Source: Dehalobacter sp. DCM (lineage in GTDB: Bacteria > Bacillota > Desulfitobacteriia > Desulfitobacteriales > Syntrophobotulaceae). From it: DNA of 64,000 nucleotides. The stretch is from positions 2,101,001-2,165,000 of the forward strand of contig NZ_CP092282.1 in assembly GCF_024972775.1 (NCBI RefSeq). Reading direction: 5' to 3'. Made by a program: the position numbers and the translations under genes. Of this stretch, positions 1-7,301 are shown in pieces. The notes beneath the pieces are model-generated. The model did no database searches and was not told where the DNA came from. It was given only the letters and a program-made list of their open reading frames with translations. Every line of letters starts with the position of its first letter. Positions within the stretch are counted from its first letter, which is position 1.

Positions 1-2
1 GG

Positions 3-533
3 TTTGACGAACAAAATTTCAGCATCCTACTGGAAAAGGTCAATAACGGGACCTGTGATGTTGCCTTTTTCCCGGAAAGCGAAATATGGAACCTGCAGGA
101 TATCAGAAAATTGACTCTATACCTTGATAAGATCATTTTAGCGGTGAGCAGGAACCACCCCAAAGCCAGATTAGGGAAGATCCCGGCTATTGAAGTCGCT
201 AATGAAAAGATCATCATGCTCAGTCAGGAGGCCGGTCCGAACAATTATAAAACCATGCTACAGTACTGCCGGAAAGACGGCTATGAACCCAATATCGTCG
301 AGCTCGTCCCGACATTTGATATGCTGATGCTTCTGGTCGAGCTGAACCGGGGCGTTTGCTTTGTGCCGAATACCTGGCGTAATAAAGCCAACGACAAGCT
401 GGCTTTTCTGGAAATAGAGGGCACCACCCACATGATCACAATCGAAATGGCTTGGCGCAAAGACAATAAAAACGAAGGATTAAAGGCATTTATTGAAGTC
501 GCCAAAAGATTTGCCTATAATGAAACAGTTTGA
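3..533 (+). CDS. LysR-family regulator, C-terminal part (cut by window edge)
   Basis: The reading frame is open from the first bases of the window and ends at 533, so the N-terminal helix-turn-helix lies outside. The visible part (about 176 residues) has the pattern of a LysR effector-binding domain: a segment 'CDVAFFPES' of the type that sorts ligand-dependent states, then alternating beta/alpha stretches and a C-terminal 'LKAFIEVAKRF' helix typical of the family end. Effector and target genes cannot be read from this part. It could regulate genes to its left or the flavoprotein gene at 1489, but the IS remnant lies between. Family assignment is fairly secure, function is not. Confidence 0.7.
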   Translation, partial: FDEQNFSILLEKVNNGTCDVAFFPESEIWNLQDIRKLTLYLDKIILAVSRNHPKARLGKIPAIEVANEKIIMLSQEAGPNNYKTMLQYCRKDGYEPNIVELVPTFDMLMLLVELNRGVCFVPNTWRNKANDKLAFLEIEGTTHMITIEMAWRKDNKNEGLKAFIEVAKRFAYNETV

Positions 534-614
534 TATTTTGAGTGCAGCCTGCCGGATTTCCTTGATGCCTGTATCGCATCCCGAAGCAGGGATTTCTATA
601 TTTGTTACAATCTT

Positions 615-1345
615 AATCACCACCACCCGCTCAGCGGGTGGTTTGCTCTAGCCCTATAAGGGGTTTTTACTTGGCAGAGTCTCAAGGCTCGTTGAATGGT
701 CCTTCAGCCGCACATTTTTTCAAACCACCCCTAAAGGGGTACTATTATTTCTTTTTAGTTTTGTCTACTGGCTCACCTGTGAATGGGTCTATAAATTCTT
801 TCAGGCTAATTTGATCGGATGCTATGTCCTCTTGAAGCTGGTTTTTGATATACTGTTCAATTACCTTCTTGTTGCGTCCCACAGTATCCACATAATATCC
901 TCGACACCAAAAATGTCTGTTCCCGTATTTATATTTCAGGTTCGCGTGCCTGTCGAAGATCATTAGCGAACTTTTCCCCTTGAGATAACCTACGAAGCTC
1001 GACACACTCATTTTCGGTGGAATCGATACCAGCATGTATATGTGGTCTGGACATGTTTGCTTCGATTATTTCTACCTTCTTAAATTCACATAGCTTCCTG
1101 ATGATCTTTCCTATGTCCGCTTTGATTTTCCCATAAATCAACTGTCGTCTGTACTTTGGTGCGAACACGATATGATATTTACAATTCCACTGCGTGTGTG
1201 ATAAACTTTCCGTATCCATTTGGATTACTACCTCCTATTTTTGTGCGGCTGCCAAACCTGCACTATCATATCAAAATTGGAGGTAGTTTTTCTACGCATA
1301 GCTAAAGCTTTTTGGAACCACCTGCATAGCAGGTGGTTTTCGTTA
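615..1345 (-). mobile_element. IS200/IS605-type element, decayed
   Basis: A TnpA-like transposase remnant on the minus strand is bracketed by two subterminal hairpins of the same design: ACCACCCGC/GCGGGTGGT at 622-642 and ACCACCTGC/GCAGGTGGT at 1317-1337. Single-strand hairpins instead of terminal inverted repeats are characteristic of IS200/IS605 elements, whose HUH transposase recognises such structures. The exact ends are estimated from the hairpins. No accessory tnpB gene is present. The transposase is frameshifted, so the element should be immobile unless helped in trans. Confidence 0.75.
745..1219 (-). pseudogene. tnpA: IS200/IS605 family TnpA transposase, frameshifted
   Basis: The gene starts at 1219 with an N-terminus typical of IS200 transposases ('TQWNCKYHIVFAPKYRRQ'). 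The frame breaks near 1050, just before the expected HUH region, and family-like sequence continues in another frame to 745 ('SIPPKMSVSSFVGYLKGKS', 'WCRGYYVDTVGRNKK' with the catalytic Tyr region). In the downstream frame the motif reads CPDHIYML where the family has DHIHML, so the second His of the HUH pair may also be replaced. The shift corresponds to one inserted or two deleted bases. Together the two parts give the usual length of about 150 residues. It is a dead gene, unless the break is a sequencing error. Confidence 0.8.
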
Positions 1346-1353
1346 GACAATCA

Positions 1354-1382
1354 AAAGTAGGGGTACAGTTTACCCCTACTTT
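1354..1382. terminator. Perfect 12-bp stem hairpin with T-rich tail
   Basis: AAAGTAGGGGTA at 1354-1365 pairs perfectly with TACCCCTACTTT at 1371-1382 around a 5-base loop. The A/T-rich flanks allow terminator function on either strand. It separates the IS remnant from the flavoprotein gene. Confidence 0.55.
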
Positions 1383-1488
1383 ATTCATAAGTTTTTCTTA
1401 TAAGATTATCGTTTTTCGATGTTACTCGAAATCAGAATTTACAGCTATAATATAGTCGATTAAAGAACTCAAGGGAGGCAATATAAAC

Positions 1489-2931
1489 ATGGGTCAAAAC
1501 CAAGCAGATGTTGTCGTGGTCGGGTCAGGTGCTACCGGGTTGGCTGCTGCATTGACAGCTGCCGAAGGCGGAGCAAAAGTTATCTTATTTGAAAAGCAAA
1601 AATCGACAGGTGGAACTTCTAACTTTTTTGAAGGTACCTTTGCAGTTGAAAGCGAACTGCAGCGTCCAAAATACATCACCTACTCTAGGGACGAAGCTTT
1701 CCACGCCATTATGGATTTCAGCCACTGGCGCGCCAATCCCCGTTTGGTAAGAAATATTGTCAATGAATCGTCCGAAACGATCTCCTGGCTGATCAAAGAA
1801 GGTGTCGAATTCGTCGAAGCGACGATCAATATGATTGATTCCCCGATGACGTATCACCATGTTAAGGGTTACGGCGCAGCGTTAGTAAAAGTTCTAACTA
1901 TGCGGGCCAAGGAACAGGGTATTGATATCCGGGTCGGCACACCGGTCACCGGATTGCTCAAGGACGGGAATAACGTCTGCGGCGTTATTTATGAAGAAAA
2001 CGACGAGGAAATCGAAGTCGAAGCCAAAGCAGTTGTGATTGGAACCGGCGGGTTTGCCAACAATAAAGAGTGGATCAAAAAATACACCGGATTCGACCTG
2101 GATGTCAATGTCGTTGCCGTCGGCAGCACGGATAAAATGGGAGATGGGATCCGCATCGCCATGGAAATCGGTGCCGCAACGGACAACATGGGTTTGCTGG
2201 AACTATATGCCGCCGGCCCCGGCGGACCGGGTTTTGATATGAAAAATGCACTCGAACTGGCTTGTGCGCAGCCTGATCTATGGGTAGACCCAAAGGGCGA
2301 ACGTTTTTGTGATGAAACGATTGCGTTCCATGACAGCCCGCTGGGCAATGCCAATGCCAAACATAAAGAAGGCTATACCTGGCGGTTGTTCGATGATTCC
2401 ATCAAGCAGATCCTGATCGAAAAGGGCGTTGATAAAAACGTCGGGATGGAGAATCCGCCGGGAACACGCTTAGTCAACCTGGAAAAGGAAATAGCCGCTG
2501 CTGAAGGCAGAGAGCAAACGGAATTTTTTTCAGCCGACTCTGTTGAGGAGCTTGCTGTGAAAATCGGTGTCGATCCGGAGGTGCTGCAGGCGACCGTCGA
2601 TGAGTACAACCGTTACTGTGCGAAAGGGCACGATGATTTATTTGCCAAGGAGCAGAAATACCTCCGTCCGCTGATTGGACCTCGTTTTTACGCGGGAAGA
2701 TGCCGTACCGTTTTCTTGGGGACTCAGGGAGGTCTAAAGATCAATTACAACACCGAAGTGCTGGATAAAAAGGAGAAGGTTATTGGGGGTCTGTACGCGG
2801 GTGGTTTTGATGCTTCCGGTATGTACGGGGACAGTTACTGCATTGCCTCTTCGTCCGGTCTTGCTTCGTCCTTTGCTTTGAATTCCGGCAGGATCGCCGG
2901 TAAAAATGCCCTGAAATACATTGGAAAATAG
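1489..2931 (+). CDS. FAD-dependent oxidoreductase, fumarate reductase/ketosteroid dehydrogenase-like
   Basis: This 480-residue soluble flavoprotein has an N-terminal FAD-binding Rossmann motif (GSGATGLAAALTAAEGG, residues ~12-28, followed by FEK) and the family's C-terminal FAD contact region (GGLYAGGFDASGMYG near residue 432). It belongs to the FrdA/urocanate reductase/3-ketosteroid dehydrogenase superfamily (FAD_binding_2), whose members reduce or form activated C=C bonds. It lacks the heme or flavin-carrier domains of respiratory fumarate reductases and has no signal peptide, so it should act in the cytoplasm with partner electron carriers. The two genes downstream (3044 and 4724) encode Fe-S/flavin electron-transfer subunits and may feed it. 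An RBS (GGGAGG, 1474-1479) precedes the ATG, with a TATAAT-like box at 1446. The substrate is unknown; reduction of an enone or ring intermediate is a guess. Confidence 0.8.
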   Translation: MGQNQADVVVVGSGATGLAAALTAAEGGAKVILFEKQKSTGGTSNFFEGTFAVESELQRPKYITYSRDEAFHAIMDFSHWRANPRLVRNIVNESSETISWLIKEGVEFVEATINMIDSPMTYHHVKGYGAALVKVLTMRAKEQGIDIRVGTPVTGLLKDGNNVCGVIYEENDEEIEVEAKAVVIGTGGFANNKEWIKKYTGFDLDVNVVAVGSTDKMGDGIRIAMEIGAATDNMGLLELYAAGPGGPGFDMKNALELACAQPDLWVDPKGERFCDETIAFHDSPLGNANAKHKEGYTWRLFDDSIKQILIEKGVDKNVGMENPPGTRLVNLEKEIAAAEGREQTEFFSADSVEELAVKIGVDPEVLQATVDEYNRYCAKGHDDLFAKEQKYLRPLIGPRFYAGRCRTVFLGTQGGLKINYNTEVLDKKEKVIGGLYAGGFDASGMYGDSYCIASSSGLASSFALNSGRIAGKNALKYIGK

Positions 2932-2986
2932 CAGAACTATTCAAACGCTTTTTTGTGATATGACTCAATTGAGATAATTCCTGATA

Positions 2987-3015
2987 CGGCAAGTACGTCA
3001 TGAATGTGCTTGCCG
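2987..3015 (+). repeat. Inverted repeat between flavoprotein and NuoF-like gene
   Basis: CGGCAAGTAC at 2987-2996 pairs with GTGCTTGCCG at 3006-3015 (one wobble pair), leaving a 9-base loop. No T-run follows, so it is more likely an mRNA processing or stabilising hairpin, or a protein site, than a terminator. It lies 28 bases before the start of the next gene. Confidence 0.4.
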
Positions 3016-3043
3016 CCTGTGTAATGTGAAAGGGGACAAGGCA

Positions 3044-4720
3044 ATGAACGAAACGCAGCTGCGTGTCCGGGCTGAAAGCGCATGTTCCGATCTGCTGGAC
3101 AGCCAAAGCATCCGAATCAGGGTCTCTGCCCTAAGCGGTAATACTGCCGCGGAGGCCTGCTTCAGGGTTTTCAAAGAATATGCCGCAAAAGACAACGGGG
3201 GAATAGGTGTCATTCGGACTGGGTCAACCGGTTTTTATGATCTGGAACCGATAATAATGATTGATAAACCGGGTAATCCAACTGTCTGTTATGCAAACAT
3301 CACGGAGGATGCTGCTCTTTTGCTTATCCAGAGTTACCTTGAAAACGGCGACCCCAGAGCCGACCTGGCCTTAGGGACTACTGCGGTAGACGGTTTTATA
3401 GGAATACCGTCCGCATCCTCGCTGCCGCTTTTTAAACGGCAGAAACGAGTCGTTTTGAACCGCTGTGGGCAGGTCGACCCGGAAAGCATCAGCCATTATA
3501 TCGCCGGTTATGGCGGCTATACCGGGCTGGCCAAAGCATTGACCATGACACCGGCTGACATCATCAAACTAATGGCCCAAACGGGTCTGCGGGAACGTTT
3601 CGGACATGGGTGCCCATTAATGACCCAGTGGCATGTTTTCAGAGAAGCTGAAGGCAGCGCAAAAGTTGTGATTTGCAATGCTCTGGATAACGATCTGCAG
3701 GCGCGGACTGCTCGGATTCTGTTGGAAGGCGACCCGCATGCCGTTTTGGAGGGATTACTCATCGCGGCTTATACGGTGGGAGCGGCGCAGGCCATTATGG
3801 CGATTCCGGCTGGATACAATACGCTCGTGAAAACGCTGAATAAGGTGTTGGCTGATATGAAGGAATACAACCTGATCGGTACTGATATCCTTGGATCCGG
3901 TTTTAGTTGTGATATCATCATCAAAGAAATACCTGTTTCAACGACTGCTTGTGAAAAAACAGCCCTGATCCGCTTTCTTGAAGGCCGTCAGGCAATCCCA
4001 TTCCTGCGGACCAGTGATAATAACAAGCCAATGCTGGGGGATAAACCCGCGATGATTAATCAGATCGAAACCCTGGCGAATGTCAGTGCGGTTCTTCAAG
4101 TAGGAGCTGAAGTCCTTGAGGGTATTGGCACAGAAGAGAGTGTGGGAACCAAGATTGTCACCCTGACAGGCGATGTGGATCATTCCTATACGGTAGAAGT
4201 TCCGTTTGGGACACCGCTCGAGACGGTGATCCGGGAGATCGGCGGGGGCATAATCAACGATGCCAAAATCAAAGCTGTCCAGTACGGCGGCCCCACCAGC
4301 GTTTATCTCAGCGCGGATGATCTGGCGAAAACAGTATCCTATGAAACAACGCAAGAAGTTGGCGCTTTGATGGGATTCAGCTTGATCGACGTTGTGGCGG
4401 ATAATGTATGCGCTGTGGAGATGACGCAAAAACAAATGGCATTTCTGCACAGTCAGACCTGCGGCAAGTGTGTTTATTGCCGTGAAGGGACACTGCATCT
4501 ATCCCATATGCTCGACGATATCGCTAAAGCTGAAGGAACAGCCAAGGATCTGGATCTGCTCCGGGAAATCGGCGGAAGGATGCGCACCGGCTGCGTTTGC
4601 AGCTTTGGCACCACGGCAGCCAATCCCGTTTTAAGCAGCCTGCAGCTGTTTCCAGCGGAGTATGATGCGCATATCAAACAGAAGAAATGCCCTTATGCAC
4701 AGGGCGGGAAGGAGGCGTAG
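3044..4720 (+). CDS. NuoF-like subunit with degenerate flavin/NADH motifs
   Basis: The overall order matches NuoF/HndC/HydB proteins: an N-terminal thioredoxin-like ferredoxin domain, a central NuoF domain (~150-370), a SLBB-like segment (~380-450, 'TVEVPFGTPLETVIREIGG') and a C-terminal NuoF [4Fe-4S] helical domain with CGKCVYCREG and a later Cys (GCVCSFG). The FMN/NADH glycine loop normally read as GRGGAGFPTG is replaced by 'LRERFGHGCPL', and the usual NADEGDPGAFKDR reads 'NALDNDLQARTAR'. The Cys pair expected in the N-terminal [2Fe-2S] domain is also missing (RTGSTGFYDLEP). It may therefore be a structural or Fe-S relay subunit, not an NADH dehydrogenase. The start at 3044 is chosen over 3026 because AAGGGG at 3030-3035 is well spaced for it. 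The next gene begins 3 bases after its stop. Confidence 0.75.
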   Translation: MNETQLRVRAESACSDLLDSQSIRIRVSALSGNTAAEACFRVFKEYAAKDNGGIGVIRTGSTGFYDLEPIIMIDKPGNPTVCYANITEDAALLLIQSYLENGDPRADLALGTTAVDGFIGIPSASSLPLFKRQKRVVLNRCGQVDPESISHYIAGYGGYTGLAKALTMTPADIIKLMAQTGLRERFGHGCPLMTQWHVFREAEGSAKVVICNALDNDLQARTARILLEGDPHAVLEGLLIAAYTVGAAQAIMAIPAGYNTLVKTLNKVLADMKEYNLIGTDILGSGFSCDIIIKEIPVSTTACEKTALIRFLEGRQAIPFLRTSDNNKPMLGDKPAMINQIETLANVSAVLQVGAEVLEGIGTEESVGTKIVTLTGDVDHSYTVEVPFGTPLETVIREIGGGIINDAKIKAVQYGGPTSVYLSADDLAKTVSYETTQEVGALMGFSLIDVVADNVCAVEMTQKQMAFLHSQTCGKCVYCREGTLHLSHMLDDIAKAEGTAKDLDLLREIGGRMRTGCVCSFGTTAANPVLSSLQLFPAEYDAHIKQKKCPYAQGGKEA

Positions 4721-4723
4721 ACT

Positions 4724-6841
4724 GTGAGCACGATCAAAATAGCCATTGACGGAAAAGAATTGGAAATAGAGCAAGGCAAGAGCGTCCTGGAAGCATCACT
4801 ATCTGGCGGGATCTACATTCCGCATCTTTGCCATCATGCGGACTTGCATCCGATCGGCGCCTGCCGCCTGTGTGTTGTTGAAATCGACGGAATGGACGGT
4901 CTGCAGACATCCTGTACAACGTTGGCGGAAGATGGGATGGTCGTCAGGACAAAGGGCGGGGAAATTGACGACACACGCCGGCTGGCGATGGAACTCATGC
5001 TTTCCGGACACCAGGCTGACTGCGGAACCTGCATCAAATATCTGAACTGTGAACTCCAAGCGTTAAAACAGTACCTTGTTGAAGACCATCTCAGTGTGAA
5101 GCGGCGCTCCCGACTCTTTGGCGCGAATGACACCAATCCGATTTTCTTCCATGAACCTAATAAATGTATCCTTTGCGGCCGCTGTGTCCGGGCCTGTCAT
5201 GAGCTCCGCGGGGTCGGCGTACTCTTCTATAAATATAACCATGAAGAGATATATATCGGCATTGGCCCCGATCCTGATAAGGATACATCCCTGGCGGAAG
5301 CCGGCTGTCGTTTCTGCGGTGCTTGTGCTGAAGTCTGCCCGACAGGCGCGATTATGGACCGAGATGAATTCGGTAAGGGCAAGACCCGCAAAGCAGCGCT
5401 GCTGCCCTGCAGCAATACTTGTCCCGCTGAAATTGATATCCCGCGCTATCTGCGTTTTATTCGCGAAGAGAATTACCCGGCGGCCACAGCCGTCATTCGC
5501 GAAAAGGTCCCGTTCCCCCAAGTACTCGGTTATGTGTGCAACCATCCCTGTGAAAGCGAATGTCGCAGAGGGCAGGTCAATGAGCCCATTTCGATTTGTC
5601 GCCTGAAACGCTTCGCTGCCGAAAACGATACAGAAAAATTATGGCTCCAAAACGTGAAGAAAAAATCTGCAACCGATAAAAAAGTCGCTGTGATCGGGGC
5701 AGGTCCGGCCGGTCTGACGGCAGCTTACTATCTCACAATTCAGGGACATTCGGTAACCGTCTTTGAAGCCCTGCCGGAAGCGGGCGGTATGCTGCGGTAC
5801 GGGATCCCCGAATACCGTCTGCCCAGGAATATTATTGCTGATGAAGTGCAGGCTATTGTGGATATGGGTGTTGAGGTCAGAACAAATACCCGGATCGAAT
5901 CGATCGACGACCTCCTGGATGAAGGCTATGAAGCGGTACTTGTTGCAGTCGGTGCCCATAACGGCATGAAATTACGGATACCGGGAGCAAACGGCGAAGG
6001 CGTATTGGTTAATACCGAGTTTCTTAGGGCGGTCAGTCTCGGTGAAGAAGTTACAGTTGGGAAAAAAGTCATAGTCCTTGGCGGTGGGAATGTCGCGTTT
6101 GACTGCGCGCGCGTTGCCCGCAGGCTCGGCGCAGAAGAAGTCATGATGGCTTGCCTCGAGAGCAGGGAGAATATGCCGGCATCTGCTGACGAGATCGAAC
6201 AAGGCGAAGAAGAAGGAATTAGACTATTTCCGTCCCGGACATTTAAGAAAATCGTGCGGGAAGACGGAAAAGTTACTGGTGTGGAATTCCTGAATGTCGC
6301 CTCCTTCTGTTTTGATGAGGACAAGAGACTGCAATTAGAAACGGTAGAAGATTCCGAACATGTGATTGAAGCTGACACCGTCATTTTTGCCGTTGGTCAA
6401 AGACCGATTATCCCGGAGGGTTTTGGCATCAATAAAACCGACAGTGGACTCATCGAAGTTGATTCCTATACGATGACAACGAACAGAGAAGAAGTATTTG
6501 CGGCGGCAGATGCCGTTACCGGTACCGATTCTGTAATTAAAGCAATTGCCAATGCAAGGAAAGTCGCTGCAGCTATGGATAAATTCCTGGGCGGACGCGG
6601 CAAGATCGATGATAAACTTGCTCCAGCGAGTGATCCGGAAAAGCGGATCGGCATGATCAAGGGCTTTGCGGAACTGCCCCGGGTTGAAGAAAAATGTCTG
6701 CCGGCAGAGGCAAGGGTCAAAAACTTTTGCCGGGTCGTTGATAGCCTGAGTGCCGGAGAGGCAGGGGGAGAGGCACAGCGCTGCCTGCAGTGCGACCTGA
6801 GACTCAAGATGACTCCGGTGAAATTCTGGAGCAGCTACTAA
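4724..6841 (+). CDS. NuoG-like ferredoxin domain fused to GltD/NfnB-like NAD(P)H:FAD oxidoreductase
   Basis: This 705-residue multi-cofactor protein begins with a plant-type [2Fe-2S] domain (CHHADLHPIGACRLC, then a fourth Cys), followed by a NuoG-type His/Cys cluster (HQADCGTCIKYLNC) and two [4Fe-4S] sites (CILCGRCVRAC, CRFCGACAEVCP). From ~residue 225 it is a GltD/NfnB-like flavoprotein: its own Cys-rich head, FAD motif GAGPAGLTAAYYL (~330) and pyridine-nucleotide motif GGGNVAFDCARVARRLGA (~455). It starts at a GTG with GGGAAGGAGG just upstream, overlapping the end of the previous gene. With the NuoF-like neighbour it resembles NAD(P)H-linked, possibly bifurcating, electron-transfer modules. 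Here the nucleotide site would be on this subunit. It probably supplies electrons to the flavoprotein at 1489 or accepts them. Confidence 0.8.
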   Translation: MSTIKIAIDGKELEIEQGKSVLEASLSGGIYIPHLCHHADLHPIGACRLCVVEIDGMDGLQTSCTTLAEDGMVVRTKGGEIDDTRRLAMELMLSGHQADCGTCIKYLNCELQALKQYLVEDHLSVKRRSRLFGANDTNPIFFHEPNKCILCGRCVRACHELRGVGVLFYKYNHEEIYIGIGPDPDKDTSLAEAGCRFCGACAEVCPTGAIMDRDEFGKGKTRKAALLPCSNTCPAEIDIPRYLRFIREENYPAATAVIREKVPFPQVLGYVCNHPCESECRRGQVNEPISICRLKRFAAENDTEKLWLQNVKKKSATDKKVAVIGAGPAGLTAAYYLTIQGHSVTVFEALPEAGGMLRYGIPEYRLPRNIIADEVQAIVDMGVEVRTNTRIESIDDLLDEGYEAVLVAVGAHNGMKLRIPGANGEGVLVNTEFLRAVSLGEEVTVGKKVIVLGGGNVAFDCARVARRLGAEEVMMACLESRENMPASADEIEQGEEEGIRLFPSRTFKKIVREDGKVTGVEFLNVASFCFDEDKRLQLETVEDSEHVIEADTVIFAVGQRPIIPEGFGINKTDSGLIEVDSYTMTTNREEVFAAADAVTGTDSVIKAIANARKVAAAMDKFLGGRGKIDDKLAPASDPEKRIGMIKGFAELPRVEEKCLPAEARVKNFCRVVDSLSAGEAGGEAQRCLQCDLRLKMTPVKFWSSY

Positions 6842-6905
6842 AGGCTTGTTAGCCATAAGTAACAGAGCATGGTAAAGGTATAAGATTTTATTTCTAAATA
6901 ATGTT

Positions 6906-6942
6906 AGCATCATGGAGTATAAATTTATACGCTCATGGTGCT
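6906..6942. repeat. Long palindrome after the Fe-S flavoprotein gene
   Basis: AGCATCATGG...GTATAAATTTATAC...TCATGGTGCT forms an almost complete 37-base palindrome with a perfect 14-base core (GTATAAATTTATAC). No clear T-run follows. It sits in the 460-base non-coding stretch before the regulator gene and could be a terminator of the 1489-6841 operon or an operator. The rest of that gap (6843-7218) holds only the sigma-54-like promoter listed separately. Confidence 0.5.
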
Positions 6943-7143
6943 TTACATTATCTATCACGTTTCGCAATCTTAAAACGATATTCTCTTGCAAATTAAGAAA
7001 GCACCTTACTCACTGTTATTACCCTTATTAAACCTAAATGAATTTCAATAAATTTGTGTAAGCTGTCTTAAAAGAAGATAAAATAATTTGATGGAATTTT
7101 ATTGAAAGACGGAAGTATCAGGCTTTTGGCTTAAAATCAAACT

Positions 7144-7159
7144 TGGCATATATTTTGCA
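7144..7159 (+). promoter_or_regulatory. Sigma-54 (-24/-12) promoter of the PucR-type regulator
   Basis: TGGCATATATTTTGCA matches the sigma-54 consensus TGGCACG-N4-TTGCW: intact TGGCA and TTGCA with exact GG-to-GC spacing, with two deviations (C to T, G to A) in the less conserved middle. It lies 60 bases before the micro-ORF at 7219 and 143 before the regulator at 7302. A sigma-54 activator (35722) is encoded in the same window. Confidence 0.65.
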
Positions 7160-7218
7160 CTAATTAGGTTTGTATATAAAAAATTTTGAGGTTAGTAAGT
7201 GAATATAAGGAGAATCAT

Positions 7219-7290
7219 ATGATATTTGTCAATAACCAAGAGTTTAATTGGGTAGATGGCATGACAGTTCAAGGTTTATTGGATTGCTAA
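7219..7290 (+). CDS. 23-codon ThiS/MoaD-like micro-ORF
   Basis: ATG at 7219 has a good RBS (AAGGAG, 7208-7213) and encodes 23 residues ending at TAA 7288-7290. The sequence MIFVNNQEF...GMTVQGLLD resembles the first third of ThiS/MoaD sulfur-carrier proteins (MxxVNGxxx...GxTVxxLL). The stop lies directly ahead of the RBS of the regulator gene (GGAG at 7291-7294), which suggests translational coupling. It is either the stub of a lost sulfur-carrier gene or a leader peptide; no function is claimed. The downstream gene is in a different frame. Confidence 0.45.
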   Translation: MIFVNNQEFNWVDGMTVQGLLDC

Positions 7291-7301
7291 GGAGTGATAA
7301 A

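Noticed and set aside
3938-4498. 186-codon minus-strand ORF inside the NuoF-like gene
   Set aside because: Shadow of a well-supported gene on the plus strand; no features of its own.
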